NCBI GenBank assembly: GCA_004562765.1
Contig: SFRL01000030.1
Coordinates: 1-38,102, forward strand
Reading direction: 5' to 3'
DNA from: a bacterium
GTDB lineage: Bacteria > Bacillota > Clostridia > Lachnospirales > Lachnospiraceae
DNA: 38,102 nucleotides
The notes below the pieces were generated by a model. That model saw only the letters and a program-made list of their open reading frames with translations. It did no database searches and had not been told where the DNA came from. The position numbers were made by a program, and so were the translations under genes. How positions within the stretch are numbered: the stretch's first letter is position 1; every line of letters begins with the position of its first letter. Below are positions 24,219 through 32,795 of this stretch, piece by piece.

Positions 24219-25982
24219 ATGAAAAGAGAGGAAAAATGGGTGGTGCTGGCAAAGTCGGCTGATTTCAACGGCATCGGAAAAACCTATGGCGTGGATCCGG
24301 TGATTGCGCGCATTGTGCGAAACCGTGAAGTCACAGATCCGGAGGAATTGGAGGCTTATTTTCATCCTGCACTTCACTGTCTGCATGATCCGGAGCTTTT
24401 ATATGGCGCAAGGGAAGCCGCGGATCTGCTGCGGCAAAAGATCCGGGAGAAGAAAAAGATCCGGATCATCGGTGATTATGATATTGATGGCATCTTTTCC
24501 ACCTACATTTTGTATCATGGGTTGACGGGGTGCGGGGCGGTGGCAGATTACGCACTTCCGCATCGAATCAACGACGGATACGGGCTGAGCGAAAAGCTGA
24601 TCCGTGAGGCGTATGAAGCGGACTGTGACACGATCCTCACCTGTGATAACGGTATCGCGGCGGCATCGGAGATCGCATATGCGAAATCGCTTGGCATGAC
24701 AGTCATTGTGACAGATCACCATGAGGTGCCACTGCGCTGGGAAGGCGGGATGTCGACGGTCGTGTTACCGGAGGCAGATGTCATCGTAGACCCGAAACAG
24801 CCGGATTGCATGTACCCTTTCAAAGGTATCTGCGGGGCTGTCGTGGCATGGAAAGTGCTGCAGCTTTTGCAGCGGGAGCTGGGAAGACCCGATGACTGGA
24901 AGCAGTATCTTGCATGCGCCGCCTTTGCGACGGTGGGTGACGTGATGGAACTGCGGGGAGAAAATCGAACCATCACGGCGCTGGGGCTGGAGCAGTTGCG
25001 GCGCACGGAAAACATCGGTCTGCAGGCACTGATCCGTCAGAACGATCTGGAGCCGGAAGAAGTCCGGGCATATCATATCGGCTATGTCATCGGTCCGTGC
25101 ATGAATGCCAGCGGAAGACTGGATACTGCCGAGCGCGCGCTGAAACTGCTGCTGGAGAACAGTCCTGAGCGTGCGAGTCTGCTGGCGCAGGAACTGGTGT
25201 CACTCAATGCGAGTCGGAAGGATCTGACCGCAAAGAGCTTTGAAGCAGCGGTGGAGCTGGTGGAGTCACAGCAGCTTTGGCAAAAGCAGGTGATGGTCGT
25301 CTATCTGCCGGAGTGCCATGAAAGTCTTGCAGGCATCATTGCGGGCAGACTGCGGGAGCGCTATTATCGTCCGACTTTTGTGCTGACAAAGGGCGAGGAC
25401 TGCATCAAGGGCTCCGGACGGTCGATTCCGGCATACCATATGTACGAAAAACTGAGCCGGACAGGAGATCTTCTCTTGAAATTCGGCGGGCATGCGATGG
25501 CAGCGGGGTTATCGATCGCTGAGGAGCATCTGCATGAGTTCGCTGAGGCACTCAATGCGGATGCAGGACTTGGAGAGGCAGATCTGACAGAGAAGATATG
25601 CATTGATGTTCCCATGCCGTTATCCTATATCAGTGAGACACTGGTAGAGCAGCTTTCGGTGCTGGAGCCCTGTGGAAACGGCAATGAAAAACCGGTATTT
25701 GCTGATCGGGAGTTGATGGCAAGGCGTGCATTTTATATAGGAAAGGAACACAATATGCTGAAACTGCAGATGGTCTGTGGCAGCGGTTCAATGGATGCAC
25801 TCTATTTTGGAGACGCGGAGGAATTTCTGGATCATTATCGTGGAAAATACGGTGCAGATCAGGTGGATGCACTGTTGCAGGGCAGACCACAGCAGATACG
25901 CTTTGCGTTCGTCTATTATCCGCAGATCAACCGGTATCAGGGCAGAAACTGTCTGCAGATCGTGGTCTCGCATTACGCGTAA
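24219..25982 (+). CDS. recJ: Single-stranded-DNA-specific exonuclease RecJ
   Basis: 5'-3' exonuclease for recombination and repair. 587 aa, normal for RecJ. DHH-family motifs: GDYDIDGIFS (85-94) with metal-binding Asp86, Asp88 and Asp90, TCDNGIAA (Asp143), and DHHEVP (166-171). Then GPCMNASGRLDTAERALKLL and the DHHA1 motif SGRSIPAYHMYEKLSRTGDLLLKFGGHAMAAGL. The C-terminal OB-like domain ends near QIVVSHYA. It lies between c-di-GMP genes but shows no functional tie to them. Confidence 0.94.
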   Translation: MKREEKWVVLAKSADFNGIGKTYGVDPVIARIVRNREVTDPEELEAYFHPALHCLHDPELLYGAREAADLLRQKIREKKKIRIIGDYDIDGIFSTYILYHGLTGCGAVADYALPHRINDGYGLSEKLIREAYEADCDTILTCDNGIAAASEIAYAKSLGMTVIVTDHHEVPLRWEGGMSTVVLPEADVIVDPKQPDCMYPFKGICGAVVAWKVLQLLQRELGRPDDWKQYLACAAFATVGDVMELRGENRTITALGLEQLRRTENIGLQALIRQNDLEPEEVRAYHIGYVIGPCMNASGRLDTAERALKLLLENSPERASLLAQELVSLNASRKDLTAKSFEAAVELVESQQLWQKQVMVVYLPECHESLAGIIAGRLRERYYRPTFVLTKGEDCIKGSGRSIPAYHMYEKLSRTGDLLLKFGGHAMAAGLSIAEEHLHEFAEALNADAGLGEADLTEKICIDVPMPLSYISETLVEQLSVLEPCGNGNEKPVFADRELMARRAFYIGKEHNMLKLQMVCGSGSMDALYFGDAEEFLDHYRGKYGADQVDALLQGRPQQIRFAFVYYPQINRYQGRNCLQIVVSHYA

Positions 25983-26005
25983 GCGGCTGCATGACAAAAT
26001 AGAGG

Positions 26006-26034
26006 TTGACTTTTTGCGGGATTTAGTTCAAAAT
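26006..26034 (+). promoter_or_regulatory. Possible promoter for the EAL gene
   Basis: TTGACT (26006-26011) with CAAAAT (26029-26034) at 17-nt spacing; the -10 is weak. It lies in the 104-nt gap between recJ and the EAL gene. Confidence 0.35.
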
Positions 26035-26086
26035 ACCTATGCATACATGACCATGAGACAAAGTGTTAACGCACGGAGGACAAATC

Positions 26087-28000
26087 ATGAATATTGCTGT
26101 ACAATGCTGCGGGATCGCAGTTCTGGTGATCCTGTTTTTATTCTATATACAAAAGAAAACTCTGGTGACACGGACGGAGCATGTATTCCGATGCTCGTTT
26201 TTGCTGATCACGTTTTGCTTGTGCATGGATGTTTTGTCAATTGCGGTGATCACGTATCGAAGCCGTTTTCCGGGGTGGCTGGTAACTGCGGTTTGTAAGA
26301 TCTATCTGGTGTCGCTTGTATTGGCAATGCTTTCCTCACTGCTCTATGTATATGCTGACATTTTGCAGGAGGAGAGGCGGTGGAGACGGCGTGTGATCAT
26401 TTACAGTCTGTATGCGCTCGCGATCACCATTGGCATATGTGCGACCCGGATCTCCATTTACTATAGTTTGTGGACAAAGGAGATCTATACTTACGGAGCG
26501 GCAACGCTGGTCACATATTTCGGTGTAGCTGTGATGCTCCTCAATAATGTGGCATTATTGTTGACGCAAAAGAGGATCAATCCAAGGCGCAGGCGTGCAG
26601 TGTTCGTCTGGATGACCATGTGGATCTGTGCGGCAGTGGTACAGTTTTTCCATAAGGAACTGCTGATCGTCGGATTTGCCGCTGCAATGGGCATTATGGT
26701 CGTTTATCTTCAGTTTGAGAACCCGGAGCTGAATCTGGACCGGGAAACGGGGTTGTTCAATCAGGGTGCGTTCATGACATATATGCAGCAGCTTTACGAG
26801 CAGAAACAGGAACTGCCGGTGATGTCTGTACGCGTTTATCGATATCATGACGGAAAGCAGCCGGAGGCTGTGCAGGAACATATTATCCGGCAGCTTGCAC
26901 GTATTTTGCTGGCAATACCGAATCTTTATGTGTTCCGTGTGAATGAGTCAGAACTGATGCTGCTGTTTCGGAAAAAAGAAGGGGCAGAATATGCGGCAGA
27001 TGATATTTACCGGAGAATAGAATCGGAATTCAGACTCTATGGAGACAATGTCTTTAAACCGTATTATTTTTATATAGATAATCTGCAGATTGTTGGCAGT
27101 GCGTCAGAACTGTTGGAACTGATGCATTATGCGCGTGTAAAAAACGGTGAATCTGCACTTGGTAAATTTCTAAAGATCGATGCACAGACTGCGGAGCGTT
27201 TGTTTTCCATTAAACATATGGAGCACCAGATCAATGATGCGCTTGAACAGGATCGTATCGTTGTATTTTACCAGCCGATCTATTCCGTAAAAGAGCAGCG
27301 TTTTACCAGTGCGGAAGCATTGGTGCGCATGATCGATGATCAGGGGAAACTGGTCATGCCGGCGGAATTTATCCGGATCGCAGAAGAAAATGGCATGATC
27401 CGGAAGCTTGGAAGGCGTGTGTTTGAGAAAGTATGTCACTTTTTTATTGAACAGAATCTGGAGCAGTATGGCATAGAATATATTGAGGTCAATTTGTCTG
27501 CAGTGCAGGCTACAGATGAGAATCTCGCGAAGGACTATATTCGTATCATGGATGAACATCGCATAGAACCGAAGCATATCAATCTGGAGATTACGGAGTC
27601 TGCCTCTGTCAGTGCCAGCAATATCTTGCTTGACAATATGAATGTGTTGATCGGACGCGGAGTTCGTTTTTCACTGGATGATTTCGGAACCGGACAGTCC
27701 AATCTGAATTATATTGTGGAAATGCCGGTTCATATCGTCAAATTTGACAGGGATATGACAAAGGCGTATTTTGAAAACGGAAAAGCGAAATACGTGATGG
27801 ATGCAGCTATGCATATGATCCATGGAATGAATCTGGGGATCGTTGCAGAGGGCGTTGAGACAGAGCCTCAGCTTGAGACGATGAAAACGCTTGGAATACA
27901 GTACATACAGGGTTACTATTTTTCGAAACCGTTATCAGAACAGCATTTTCTGGATTTTATAAAAGAAAAGAATGCGGATAAAACAGGAGGCGTCGCATGA
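26087..28000 (+). CDS. Membrane c-di-GMP phosphodiesterase (degenerate GGDEF plus EAL)
   Basis: Degrades c-di-GMP to pGpG. 637 aa from the ATG at 26087, preceded by CGGAGGA; an earlier start at 26063 lacks one. About seven hydrophobic segments occupy residues 1-215. A GGDEF-like domain follows (DRETGLFNQGAFMTYM) with no GG[DE]EF, so it is likely catalytically dead. The EAL domain is intact: EALVR (Glu410), NLSAVQ, LEITES, LDDFGTGQSNLNY (Asp531-Asp532), KFDRDM, AEGVET (Glu588) and QGYYFSKP. Together with the cyclase upstream of recJ it forms a local make/break pair. The next gene overlaps by 4 nt. Confidence 0.92.
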   Translation: MNIAVQCCGIAVLVILFLFYIQKKTLVTRTEHVFRCSFLLITFCLCMDVLSIAVITYRSRFPGWLVTAVCKIYLVSLVLAMLSSLLYVYADILQEERRWRRRVIIYSLYALAITIGICATRISIYYSLWTKEIYTYGAATLVTYFGVAVMLLNNVALLLTQKRINPRRRRAVFVWMTMWICAAVVQFFHKELLIVGFAAAMGIMVVYLQFENPELNLDRETGLFNQGAFMTYMQQLYEQKQELPVMSVRVYRYHDGKQPEAVQEHIIRQLARILLAIPNLYVFRVNESELMLLFRKKEGAEYAADDIYRRIESEFRLYGDNVFKPYYFYIDNLQIVGSASELLELMHYARVKNGESALGKFLKIDAQTAERLFSIKHMEHQINDALEQDRIVVFYQPIYSVKEQRFTSAEALVRMIDDQGKLVMPAEFIRIAEENGMIRKLGRRVFEKVCHFFIEQNLEQYGIEYIEVNLSAVQATDENLAKDYIRIMDEHRIEPKHINLEITESASVSASNILLDNMNVLIGRGVRFSLDDFGTGQSNLNYIVEMPVHIVKFDRDMTKAYFENGKAKYVMDAAMHMIHGMNLGIVAEGVETEPQLETMKTLGIQYIQGYYFSKPLSEQHFLDFIKEKNADKTGGVA

Positions 28001-28932
28001 TAAGAGAGGATTTTCATTTTTTATCAAAGGATGCAAAGACAAAAATACACGGTGTGCGCTGGATGCCGGATGACGGTGCCGTGCACGGCGTGATCCAGCT
28101 TGTACACGGAATGCAGGAATATATCGGTCGTTACGAAGAACTGGCAGATTTTTTGACGGGGCATGGCTTTTTGGTTGTGGGTCATGACCATCTCGGTCAC
28201 GGACAGTCTGTGCGAGATGAGCGTCGTCGGGGCTATTTTTGTAAATCGAAGCCCTCAGAGGTGCTTGTGGCGGATATTCATCAGGTGACTGCGATCACCC
28301 AGAGAGTATATCCGGACCTGCCTTACTTTATTTTTGGACATAGCATGGGTTCCTATCTGCTGCGCAGATATCTTACCGTTTACAGCAGTGATGTGGACGG
28401 TGCGATCATCTGTGGAACCGGCAGTGTGCCGGACGCAGCCTGTTATTTTGGAATGGCTGCCTGCGCTTTTATCGCGATGTTTCGCGGTTGGCATTATCGA
28501 AGCAGCTTTGTAAAGAAGGCTGCCTTTGGAAAACCTTATGCAAAGTTTTGCATGGATGGCAGTGTGCCGGAAAACAGCTGGCTGTGCAATGATGTGGAGC
28601 GGGTGAAAAAGTATTACAGTGATCCGCTGTGCACGTTTGATTTTACTCTGAATGGATTTTATGGGCTGTTTTCTACCGTTTCTTATGACAATCAGGAAAA
28701 ATATGTCAAACAGGTCCGCACGGATCTGCCGCTCTTTATCATATCCGGATCGGAAGACCCGGTGGGAGATGCGGGTATTGGAGTCAAAAGAGTTTACCGG
28801 CAATATAAAAAAGCCGGATTAAAAGATGTTACAATGAAGCTGTACGAGGGCGATCGTCATGAGCTTATCAACGAGCTGGATCGTGAGATCGTATATGCGG
28901 ACATATGGGAATGGATAACAAGTCATCTCTAA
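27997..28932 (+). CDS. Alpha/beta hydrolase (monoacylglycerol lipase/lysophospholipase-like)
   Basis: 311-aa serine hydrolase. Oxyanion region QLVHGMQEYIGRY, then VGHDHLGHGQS, nucleophile elbow GHSMGS, acid Asp in IISGSEDPVGD and His in GDRHELINE complete the triad. The sequence pattern is that of the Hydrolase_4/YtpA-PldB group acting on lipid esters. No signal peptide is seen, so it is likely cytoplasmic or loosely membrane-associated. It is coupled to the EAL gene by the ATGA overlap, which is an unusual partnership with no evident biochemical reason. Substrate unknown. Confidence 0.9.
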   Translation: MIREDFHFLSKDAKTKIHGVRWMPDDGAVHGVIQLVHGMQEYIGRYEELADFLTGHGFLVVGHDHLGHGQSVRDERRRGYFCKSKPSEVLVADIHQVTAITQRVYPDLPYFIFGHSMGSYLLRRYLTVYSSDVDGAIICGTGSVPDAACYFGMAACAFIAMFRGWHYRSSFVKKAAFGKPYAKFCMDGSVPENSWLCNDVERVKKYYSDPLCTFDFTLNGFYGLFSTVSYDNQEKYVKQVRTDLPLFIISGSEDPVGDAGIGVKRVYRQYKKAGLKDVTMKLYEGDRHELINELDREIVYADIWEWITSHL

Positions 28933-28945
28933 GGAGGGAAAAACT

Positions 28946-29986
28946 ATGAAAAAGAGAAGCATGAAGAAATGGTTGGCAATGTTGCTGACCGCAGTCACAG
29001 TCTGCTCACTGGCAATGCCTGTGGCAGCAGAGGAAGTAGAAGGCGAGATCACAGAGGACGTGGAGGAAGATGACGCGGATGATACCGTGGAGGGAGAGAT
29101 CACCGTTGATGAGGATGGCAGTGCACCTGTCGGTGAGGTAGAAGTCGATAACAGCGGAGTCAATGCAGACGATAACGTTGTGATCGAGGCGGATGATAAG
29201 CCGTATCTTGCACTTGGAGAGAATCTTTCCGCAGATCAGCAGGCAAAGGTGCTCAGTCTGATGGGTATCGATGCAGCAAATCTGTCTGACTACAACGTGG
29301 TTTACATTACAAACGCGGAGGAGCACCAGTATCTGGATGAGTATCTGCCCGCGGAGAAGATCGGAACGAAGGCACTTTCCTCCGTTGTGATCGTCAAGAG
29401 AGAAAAAGGTAATGGACTCAATATTTCCACAAAGAATATCAACTACTGTACGATCGGAATGTATAAGAACGCGCTTGCCACGGCTGGTCTGAAGGATGCG
29501 GACATCATCGTGGCAGGTCCCAGCCCCATTTCCGGTACAGCGGCTCTGATCGGTGCCATGAAGGCATATTCCGAGATGACCGGAGAACCTGTTGATGAGG
29601 AAAGTCTGGACGCGGCAATGAATGAGATCGTCGTCACCGGAGAACTGGCAGATATCATTGCAGATGCCGATGACGGTGAGGTGGAGGAGTTCATCGCATA
29701 TGTAAAACAGAAAGTCCTGGAGGGCGGCTTAAAGGACGAGAGCAGCATCCGCAAGTGTATTGACGATGCATTGAAGAAATATGATTTTTCCATGACTGAT
29801 GATGAAAAGAATGAGCTCACCAGCGTACTGATGAAGATCAGCAAGCTGGATATCGATGTAGATTCCCTGCTGGATCAGGCAAAGTCACTGTATGACCAGA
29901 TCAAAAACTCTGACGATGCACAGGGATTTTTCGCAAAGATCTTCCAGGGCATCCGGGATTTCTTCAAAAATCTGTTTAACTGGTAA
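28946..29986 (+). CDS. Secreted DUF1002 protein
   Basis: 346 aa with a Sec signal peptide (MKKRSMKKWLAMLLTAVTV, cleavage likely after PVAA) then a very acidic stretch (about residues 30-85) containing two VEGEIT repeats. The DUF1002 domain follows: LGENLSADQQAKVLSLMGI, VYITNAEEHQYL, NYCTIGMYKNALATAGLKDADIIVAGP, and ISGTAALIGAMKAY. The tail is helical and amphipathic, ending FFAKIFQGIRDFFKNLFNW, which could bind membrane. The family (YpuA in B. subtilis) has no established function. AAGGAGGG precedes the start. Confidence 0.88.
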   Translation: MKKRSMKKWLAMLLTAVTVCSLAMPVAAEEVEGEITEDVEEDDADDTVEGEITVDEDGSAPVGEVEVDNSGVNADDNVVIEADDKPYLALGENLSADQQAKVLSLMGIDAANLSDYNVVYITNAEEHQYLDEYLPAEKIGTKALSSVVIVKREKGNGLNISTKNINYCTIGMYKNALATAGLKDADIIVAGPSPISGTAALIGAMKAYSEMTGEPVDEESLDAAMNEIVVTGELADIIADADDGEVEEFIAYVKQKVLEGGLKDESSIRKCIDDALKKYDFSMTDDEKNELTSVLMKISKLDIDVDSLLDQAKSLYDQIKNSDDAQGFFAKIFQGIRDFFKNLFNW

Positions 29987-29988
29987 AA

Positions 29989-31029
29989 TTAAATCTTTTG
30001 CTTGAGAAAAGCGATCAAACCATCCGCAAAGCGCGTCACACCGGGCATAGCCTGGACCGCTTTGCGGTTTTTTTCGTTAAAGCCCACCAGAATGTTGTGG
30101 TTTGCCTCGGCGAGATAGTCAATGATACCATCGATATCGGATTTCATATTTTTCGGAAACTGAATATATAAGTGCTTGTTTGCGGTAATGTGCAGTGTGT
30201 AGGAAATGCTGAAATGATACCACAAAATATTGTGCAGTGTGGAATATTTGTAGATCCACACGATCTCGCTGATCGGAATGACCGTCACGGACTTGTTGGC
30301 AAAAGCGATAAAAAAGTGTTCCGTGATATACATATCCTCGGTGGCGAGCTGAGGAAGCGTGGCCAGTTCTTCTTCTGCCTGCGCTAAAAGTTCACTGCGC
30401 TTCCCGTACAGTCCCAACTGCCGGCTGGCGGGCGAGAGCACCGGAAACAGGGCGTACAGCGTGAACAGTACGATGCTGAGAAATGCGTAGACACCGGAGA
30501 CAAAAAAGCATGCCAAAAGAATGAAACTGCTGACTCTGCCAAAACCGGGCTCCGAGATGATACAGTCGGAGACCGTATCGTAGAAGCCTGCCGTCGTCCA
30601 ATCCAGATCGTCAGCAAGCTGCTCTGCCAGCAGGGCATAGCTTTCCGGCTGTCTGCGGATACTGGCGCGGATCGTCACTTCACGTACCTGGGGAAGACCT
30701 TCCTCGCAGGTTCGGGGGCTTAAGACGACAAGATAGCATCCGTCCTCGCGCATGGTGTAGTAATAGTATCCTGTGATAAAGCCGAGACGGCTCTGGGTAT
30801 ATCCGGTGAAATTCAGGTTGTGCAGAGTGGTTGTGATATACTGGTTACCATTGGCGGCAAGTGCCTCAATCTGCGCCTGATCGGAGATCTCCAGAGGGTG
30901 CATGAGAGATCTCATAGGGGTAGAAAACCAAACGATCACAAGAAAGATACAATAAATGATCGGAGAAAACACACGTCTGCCGTAGGTGCTCCGTATTTTT
31001 TTCGTGATAAGATGATCTAATTGCTGCAT
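29989..31029 (-). CDS. Membrane protein of unknown function
   Basis: 346 aa. One hydrophobic segment lies near residues 22-40 (VFSPIIYCIFLVIVW) and a long pair near 165-205 (SSFILLACFFVSGVYAFLSI and the following LFTLYALFPVL). An extracytoplasmic region between them and a soluble C-terminal region (about 210-346) rich in beta-strand-like patterns (HFFIAFANKSVTVIPISEIVWIYKY) are predicted. I recognise no catalytic motif. It may belong to an uncharacterised Lachnospiraceae family (DUF6709 is a guess). Its stop is 2 nt from that of the DUF1002 gene with no terminator seen. Confidence 0.8.
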   Translation of the reverse strand: MQQLDHLITKKIRSTYGRRVFSPIIYCIFLVIVWFSTPMRSLMHPLEISDQAQIEALAANGNQYITTTLHNLNFTGYTQSRLGFITGYYYYTMREDGCYLVVLSPRTCEEGLPQVREVTIRASIRRQPESYALLAEQLADDLDWTTAGFYDTVSDCIISEPGFGRVSSFILLACFFVSGVYAFLSIVLFTLYALFPVLSPASRQLGLYGKRSELLAQAEEELATLPQLATEDMYITEHFFIAFANKSVTVIPISEIVWIYKYSTLHNILWYHFSISYTLHITANKHLYIQFPKNMKSDIDGIIDYLAEANHNILVGFNEKNRKAVQAMPGVTRFADGLIAFLKQKI

Positions 31030-31107
31030 GATATTCCTCCATTAATTTTTAATTTTATCAAAAAAGCAGAACGATTCCAAGTAATAGTAGAAAGTTTTCC
31101 ATAAAAA

Positions 31108-31116
31108 TGCTATAGT
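31108..31116 (+). promoter_or_regulatory. Possible extended -10 promoter for the methyltransferase-hslO-nadE operon
   Basis: TGCTATAGT fits TG-n-TATAAT. The -35 region (TAGAAA, 31088-31093) is poor. It lies 37 nt before the methyltransferase start. Confidence 0.45.
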
Positions 31117-31153
31117 AAGTAAAGTCATGAAGCAAAAGGGAGAGATGGAACAT

Positions 31154-31918
31154 ATGGATGCATACACCGGTTTTGCGGGTGTCTACGACCGGTTCATGGA
31201 GGATGTTCCCTATGAACAGTGGTGTGATATCATTGTGAATGAACTGAAAAAAGCGTCGATCGAAGACGGACTGCTGTTGGATCTGGGCTGTGGAACGGGA
31301 ACACTGACCCAAATGCTCGCGGCAGAGGGATATGATATGATCGGCGTGGACGGTTCCGAGGAGATGCTGATGGAGGCGAGAGAAAAGACGAATGACGCGG
31401 ACATCCTCTACCTCTGTCAGGACATGCGGGAGTTTGAACTGTACGGAACGGTCCGCGCGGTGGTCAGCACATGCGATACGATGAACTATCTGCTGACACG
31501 GTCGGATTTTATACAGACGGTTCGTCTCGTAAATAATTATCTGGATCCGGGCGGACTTTTTATCTTCGATCTGAATACGTTGTACAAGTTTCGTGAGGTA
31601 ATGGGAAATACTACGATTGCGGAGAGTGGAGAGGACGCCGCTTTTATCTGGGATAACTTTTTCGATGAGGAAACCGGGCGCAACGAGTATGATCTTACGC
31701 TGTTTATAAAACAGGAGGACGGGCGGTTCGAGCGGCAGATCGAGGTGCACGAGGAGCAGGGTTATACGCTGGAGGAGGTCAAAGGATTTCTTGCGGCGGG
31801 CGGCATGGAATTTGTGCGTGTCTTTGACGCAGATACCTGCGAAGCGCCCACAGATACGAGTGAAAAGGTCTTTTTTATAGCAAGAGAAAAAGGAAAGTTG
31901 AGGGAAAATCATGAATGA
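31154..31918 (+). CDS. Class I SAM-dependent methyltransferase
   Basis: 254 aa. The SAM-binding motif I is LLLDLGCGTGTLTQMLA, followed by MIGVDGSEEMLMEAREK, then DILYLCQDMREFEL and FIFDLNT. It begins YTGFAGVYDRFMEDVPYEQW, typical of small clostridial methyltransferases near hslO or nadE-type genes. Substrate unknown. The start at 31154 is chosen since AAGGGAGAG (31136-31144) is well spaced for it; ATGs at 31127 and 31145 are too early or too close. It overlaps hslO by 8 nt. Confidence 0.88.
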   Translation: MDAYTGFAGVYDRFMEDVPYEQWCDIIVNELKKASIEDGLLLDLGCGTGTLTQMLAAEGYDMIGVDGSEEMLMEAREKTNDADILYLCQDMREFELYGTVRAVVSTCDTMNYLLTRSDFIQTVRLVNNYLDPGGLFIFDLNTLYKFREVMGNTTIAESGEDAAFIWDNFFDEETGRNEYDLTLFIKQEDGRFERQIEVHEEQGYTLEEVKGFLAAGGMEFVRVFDADTCEAPTDTSEKVFFIAREKGKLRENHE

Positions 31919-32795
31919 TTATATGGTGAGAGCGACGGCGGCAGACGGAGCGATCCGTGCGTTTGCGGTCACGACAAAAGATCTGGTGGAGTTTGCGCGT
32001 GTGCGCCATGACACCAGTCCGGTCATGACGGCGGCACTGGGACGCCTGCTTTCCGCAGGCACAATGATGGGAGCGATGATGAAGGGAGAGAAGGATCTGC
32101 TGACGCTGCAGATCCGGGGTGACGGACCGGGCAAAGGGCTGACGGTCACTGCAGATTCGAAAGGCAACGTCAAAGGATATCCGGAGGTTTCCGTGGTGGC
32201 GCTTCCGTCCAGATCGGACGGACATCTGAATGTTGGCGGAGCGATGGGAAACGGTGTGCTGCGCGTCATCAAGGATATGGGACTGAAGGAGCCCTATGTC
32301 GGTGAAGTGGATCTGCAGACCGGAGAGATCGCGGAGGATCTGACCTACTATTTTGCTGCCAGCGAACAGATCCCGTCTGTTGTAGGTCTGGGTGTACTGG
32401 TGGACAAGGACGGCAGCGTGCTTCAGGCAGGCGGCTTTATCGTACAGCTTATGCCCTTTACCAGCGAGGAAGTCATCAGCAAACTGGAGGGAAGCCTTGC
32501 AACGCTGGAGCCGGTGACAAAGATGCTGGAGCGGGGCTTTACGCCGGAGGTCATTTTGGAGGAGGTATTGACCTTTTTTGATGTGGAATTCAACGAGACG
32601 ATGCCGGTACAGTTTCAGTGCAATTGCTCGAAGGAGCGCATTACAAAAGCGTTGATCAGCGTCGGCAAAAAGGGTCTGAAAGAGATGATCGATGACGGGG
32701 AGCCGATCCACGTCAACTGTCATTTCTGCAATACGGATTACACGTTTGACATTGATGAATTAAAGGAGATAGCAAAGTGCAGCAGGGTTTCATAA
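31911..32795 (+). CDS. hslO: Redox-regulated chaperonin Hsp33
   Basis: Holdase chaperone switched on by oxidation and unfolding. 294 aa. The C-terminal zinc centre is intact: Cys237 and Cys239 (QCNCSKER) and Cys270 and Cys273 (NCHFC), that is CxC-x30-CxxC. N-terminal motifs: MVRATAADGAIRAF, LGRLLSAGTMMGAMMKGE and DGPGKGLTVTADSKGNVKGY. It overlaps the methyltransferase gene (8 nt) and nadE (19 nt), indicating tight translational coupling. Confidence 0.95.
   Translation: MNDYMVRATAADGAIRAFAVTTKDLVEFARVRHDTSPVMTAALGRLLSAGTMMGAMMKGEKDLLTLQIRGDGPGKGLTVTADSKGNVKGYPEVSVVALPSRSDGHLNVGGAMGNGVLRVIKDMGLKEPYVGEVDLQTGEIAEDLTYYFAASEQIPSVVGLGVLVDKDGSVLQAGGFIVQLMPFTSEEVISKLEGSLATLEPVTKMLERGFTPEVILEEVLTFFDVEFNETMPVQFQCNCSKERITKALISVGKKGLKEMIDDGEPIHVNCHFCNTDYTFDIDELKEIAKCSRVS

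Noticed and set aside
31058..32723. Two minus-strand frames of about 280 aa opposite the methyltransferase and hslO genes
   Set aside because: Both are antisense to recognised genes and show no family motif.
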